NCBI GenBank assembly: GCA_003243255.1
Contig: QFQM01000012.1
Location: forward strand, 1 to 49,441
Direction: 5' to 3'
DNA from: Flavobacterium psychrophilum
GTDB lineage: Bacteria; Bacteroidota; Bacteroidia; Flavobacteriales; Flavobacteriaceae
Length of the DNA: 49,441 bases
The position numbers and the translations under genes were made by a program. Positions 48,914-49,441 of this stretch are shown here, in pieces (position 1 is the stretch's first letter; each line of letters opens with the position of its first letter). The notes beneath the pieces are model-generated. The model ran no database searches. It saw only the letters and a program-made list of their open reading frames with translations, and had not been told where the DNA came from.

Positions 48914-49441
48914 TTATTTAACTGTCTCTTCGGATTTCTTTTTTCTATCGGTATAAATACCAAAGCCTATAAGGCCCAGCATCAGTATAAAGCTTACCAA
49001 AGCTATAGTGCTACCGGTCTTAATTACCTGAGGTTCAAATTTAAACTCTACAGTATGCTTACCGGCAGGTACTTTTAGGCCTCTGAGTGCGTAATCTGCT
49101 TCAAAGTGTGGTGTAAGTTTACCATCAATGTAAGCATTCCACCCCTCAGCATAATACATTTCAGAGAATATAGCAAGTCCTTCGTTAGCATTATTAGAAA
49201 TGTATTTCAGGTAGTTAGGCTCATAAGCAGTAAGCTTAATGCTAGCGGTACTGTCTTTAACAAACGAAGTTTTCGTAACCGCATCAGGGAATTTAGTCTT
49301 ATTCACTACGGCAGTAGTTTTAGAGTCCATCCTTGTCAGGGCTTTCATCTCCTCATCCGGAGTGTTTACAATTCGTAAGTTACTCACAAACCATGCATTA
49401 CCATTCGCCTGACCATTAAGCGTAGGTACCTCTTTACCTTC
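48914..49441 (-). CDS. YfhO-family membrane protein, partial (3' part only)
   Basis: The frame is open to the window edge: 18 more codons (EGKEVPTLNGQANGNAWF) precede the GTG that could be taken as a start at 49387, so the gene continues past 49441. The visible 175 residues hold the end of the exocytoplasmic domain (FSEMYYAEGWNAYIDG and LRGLKVPAGKHTVEFKFEP) and the last membrane helix (about residues 141-162 of the visible part) with a short charged cytoplasmic tail. YfhO-type proteins are large multi-TM proteins related to glycosyltransferases, linked to lipoteichoic acid or polysaccharide glycosylation elsewhere. Co-directional with the GT4 gene. Confidence 0.88.
   Translation of the reverse strand, partial: EGKEVPTLNGQANGNAWFVSNLRIVNTPDEEMKALTRMDSKTTAVVNKTKFPDAVTKTSFVKDSTASIKLTAYEPNYLKYISNNANEGLAIFSEMYYAEGWNAYIDGKLTPHFEADYALRGLKVPAGKHTVEFKFEPQVIKTGSTIALVSFILMLGLIGFGIYTDRKKKSEETVK

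Noticed and set aside
1..49441. Insertion sequences, integrases, prophage or conjugation genes
   Set aside because: No transposase DDE/HUH motif, integrase or phage structural gene was recognised in any frame; the dispersed palindromes carry no coding capacity.

Overview
The window looks like a chromosomal segment of a Flavobacterium-type bacterium (Bacteroidota, Flavobacteriaceae). The signs are an AT-rich genome, TAnnTTTG-type -7 promoter elements, few Shine-Dalgarno sequences, a SusC/SusD pair with surface lipoproteins, and many short dispersed palindromes between genes. Most genes are ordinary core genes. No insertion sequence, prophage or CRISPR array was seen.

Layout. 1-1.7 kb: tRNA-Tyr, then a CLC-type antiporter on the minus strand carrying CLC-F-like filter motifs (GREGT, GNNLI). 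Its leader contains a well-formed fluoride (crcB) riboswitch. 1.7-10.7 kb: TlpA-like thioredoxin, SIMPL protein, rhomboid protease, lipid A-type acyltransferase, class V aminotransferase, porin O/P, prmA and clpS, plus small exported proteins. 11.1-25.1 kb: a laminarin/beta-1,3-glucan type polysaccharide utilisation locus. It holds a membrane-spanning propeller/Y_Y_Y/LuxR regulator, SusC, SusD, a lipoprotein with PKD-like and duplicated carbohydrate-binding-like modules, a PKD-GH16 lipoprotein, a GH3 beta-glucosidase lipoprotein and a secreted GH16. The gene set predicts binding and cutting of beta-glucan at the surface, import by SusCD and trimming to glucose in the periplasm.

25-36.9 kb: housekeeping and accessory genes: PhnP-like MBL hydrolase, a conserved 497-aa protein, a divergent NmrA-like oxidoreductase/HxlR regulator pair whose regulator carries an in-frame TAA, Yip1-like and PAS-LuxR proteins, bcp, an endonuclease III without its Fe-S cysteines, an ECF sigma factor, an untracked 48-aa ORF, an LD-carboxypeptidase, an orphan EF-Tu domain 3-like protein and a DinB-like protein. 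36.9-38.3 kb: a compact two-gene CBASS-like defence module (CD-NTase plus SLATT two-TM effector), placed between DinB and uvrA.

38.4-49.4 kb: uvrA, an SseB-like protein, an ArsR regulator with two palindromic operators and an adjoining SRPBCC/AHSA1 gene broken by an in-frame TAA, an unrecognised helical AT-rich gene, a DUF4421 barrel, a tail-anchored J-domain protein, a 32-aa membrane ORF coupled to a VOC protein, a second DinB-like gene, a candidate free-standing small RNA with its own promoter and terminator, a GT4 glycosyltransferase and the 3' part of a YfhO-like gene running off the window.

The best leads are the CD-NTase/SLATT pair, the orphan small RNA, the fluoride riboswitch/CLC-F pair, the cysteine-free Nth, and the two genes with single in-frame TAA codons. 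All family calls rest on motifs read by eye. No database search was run.
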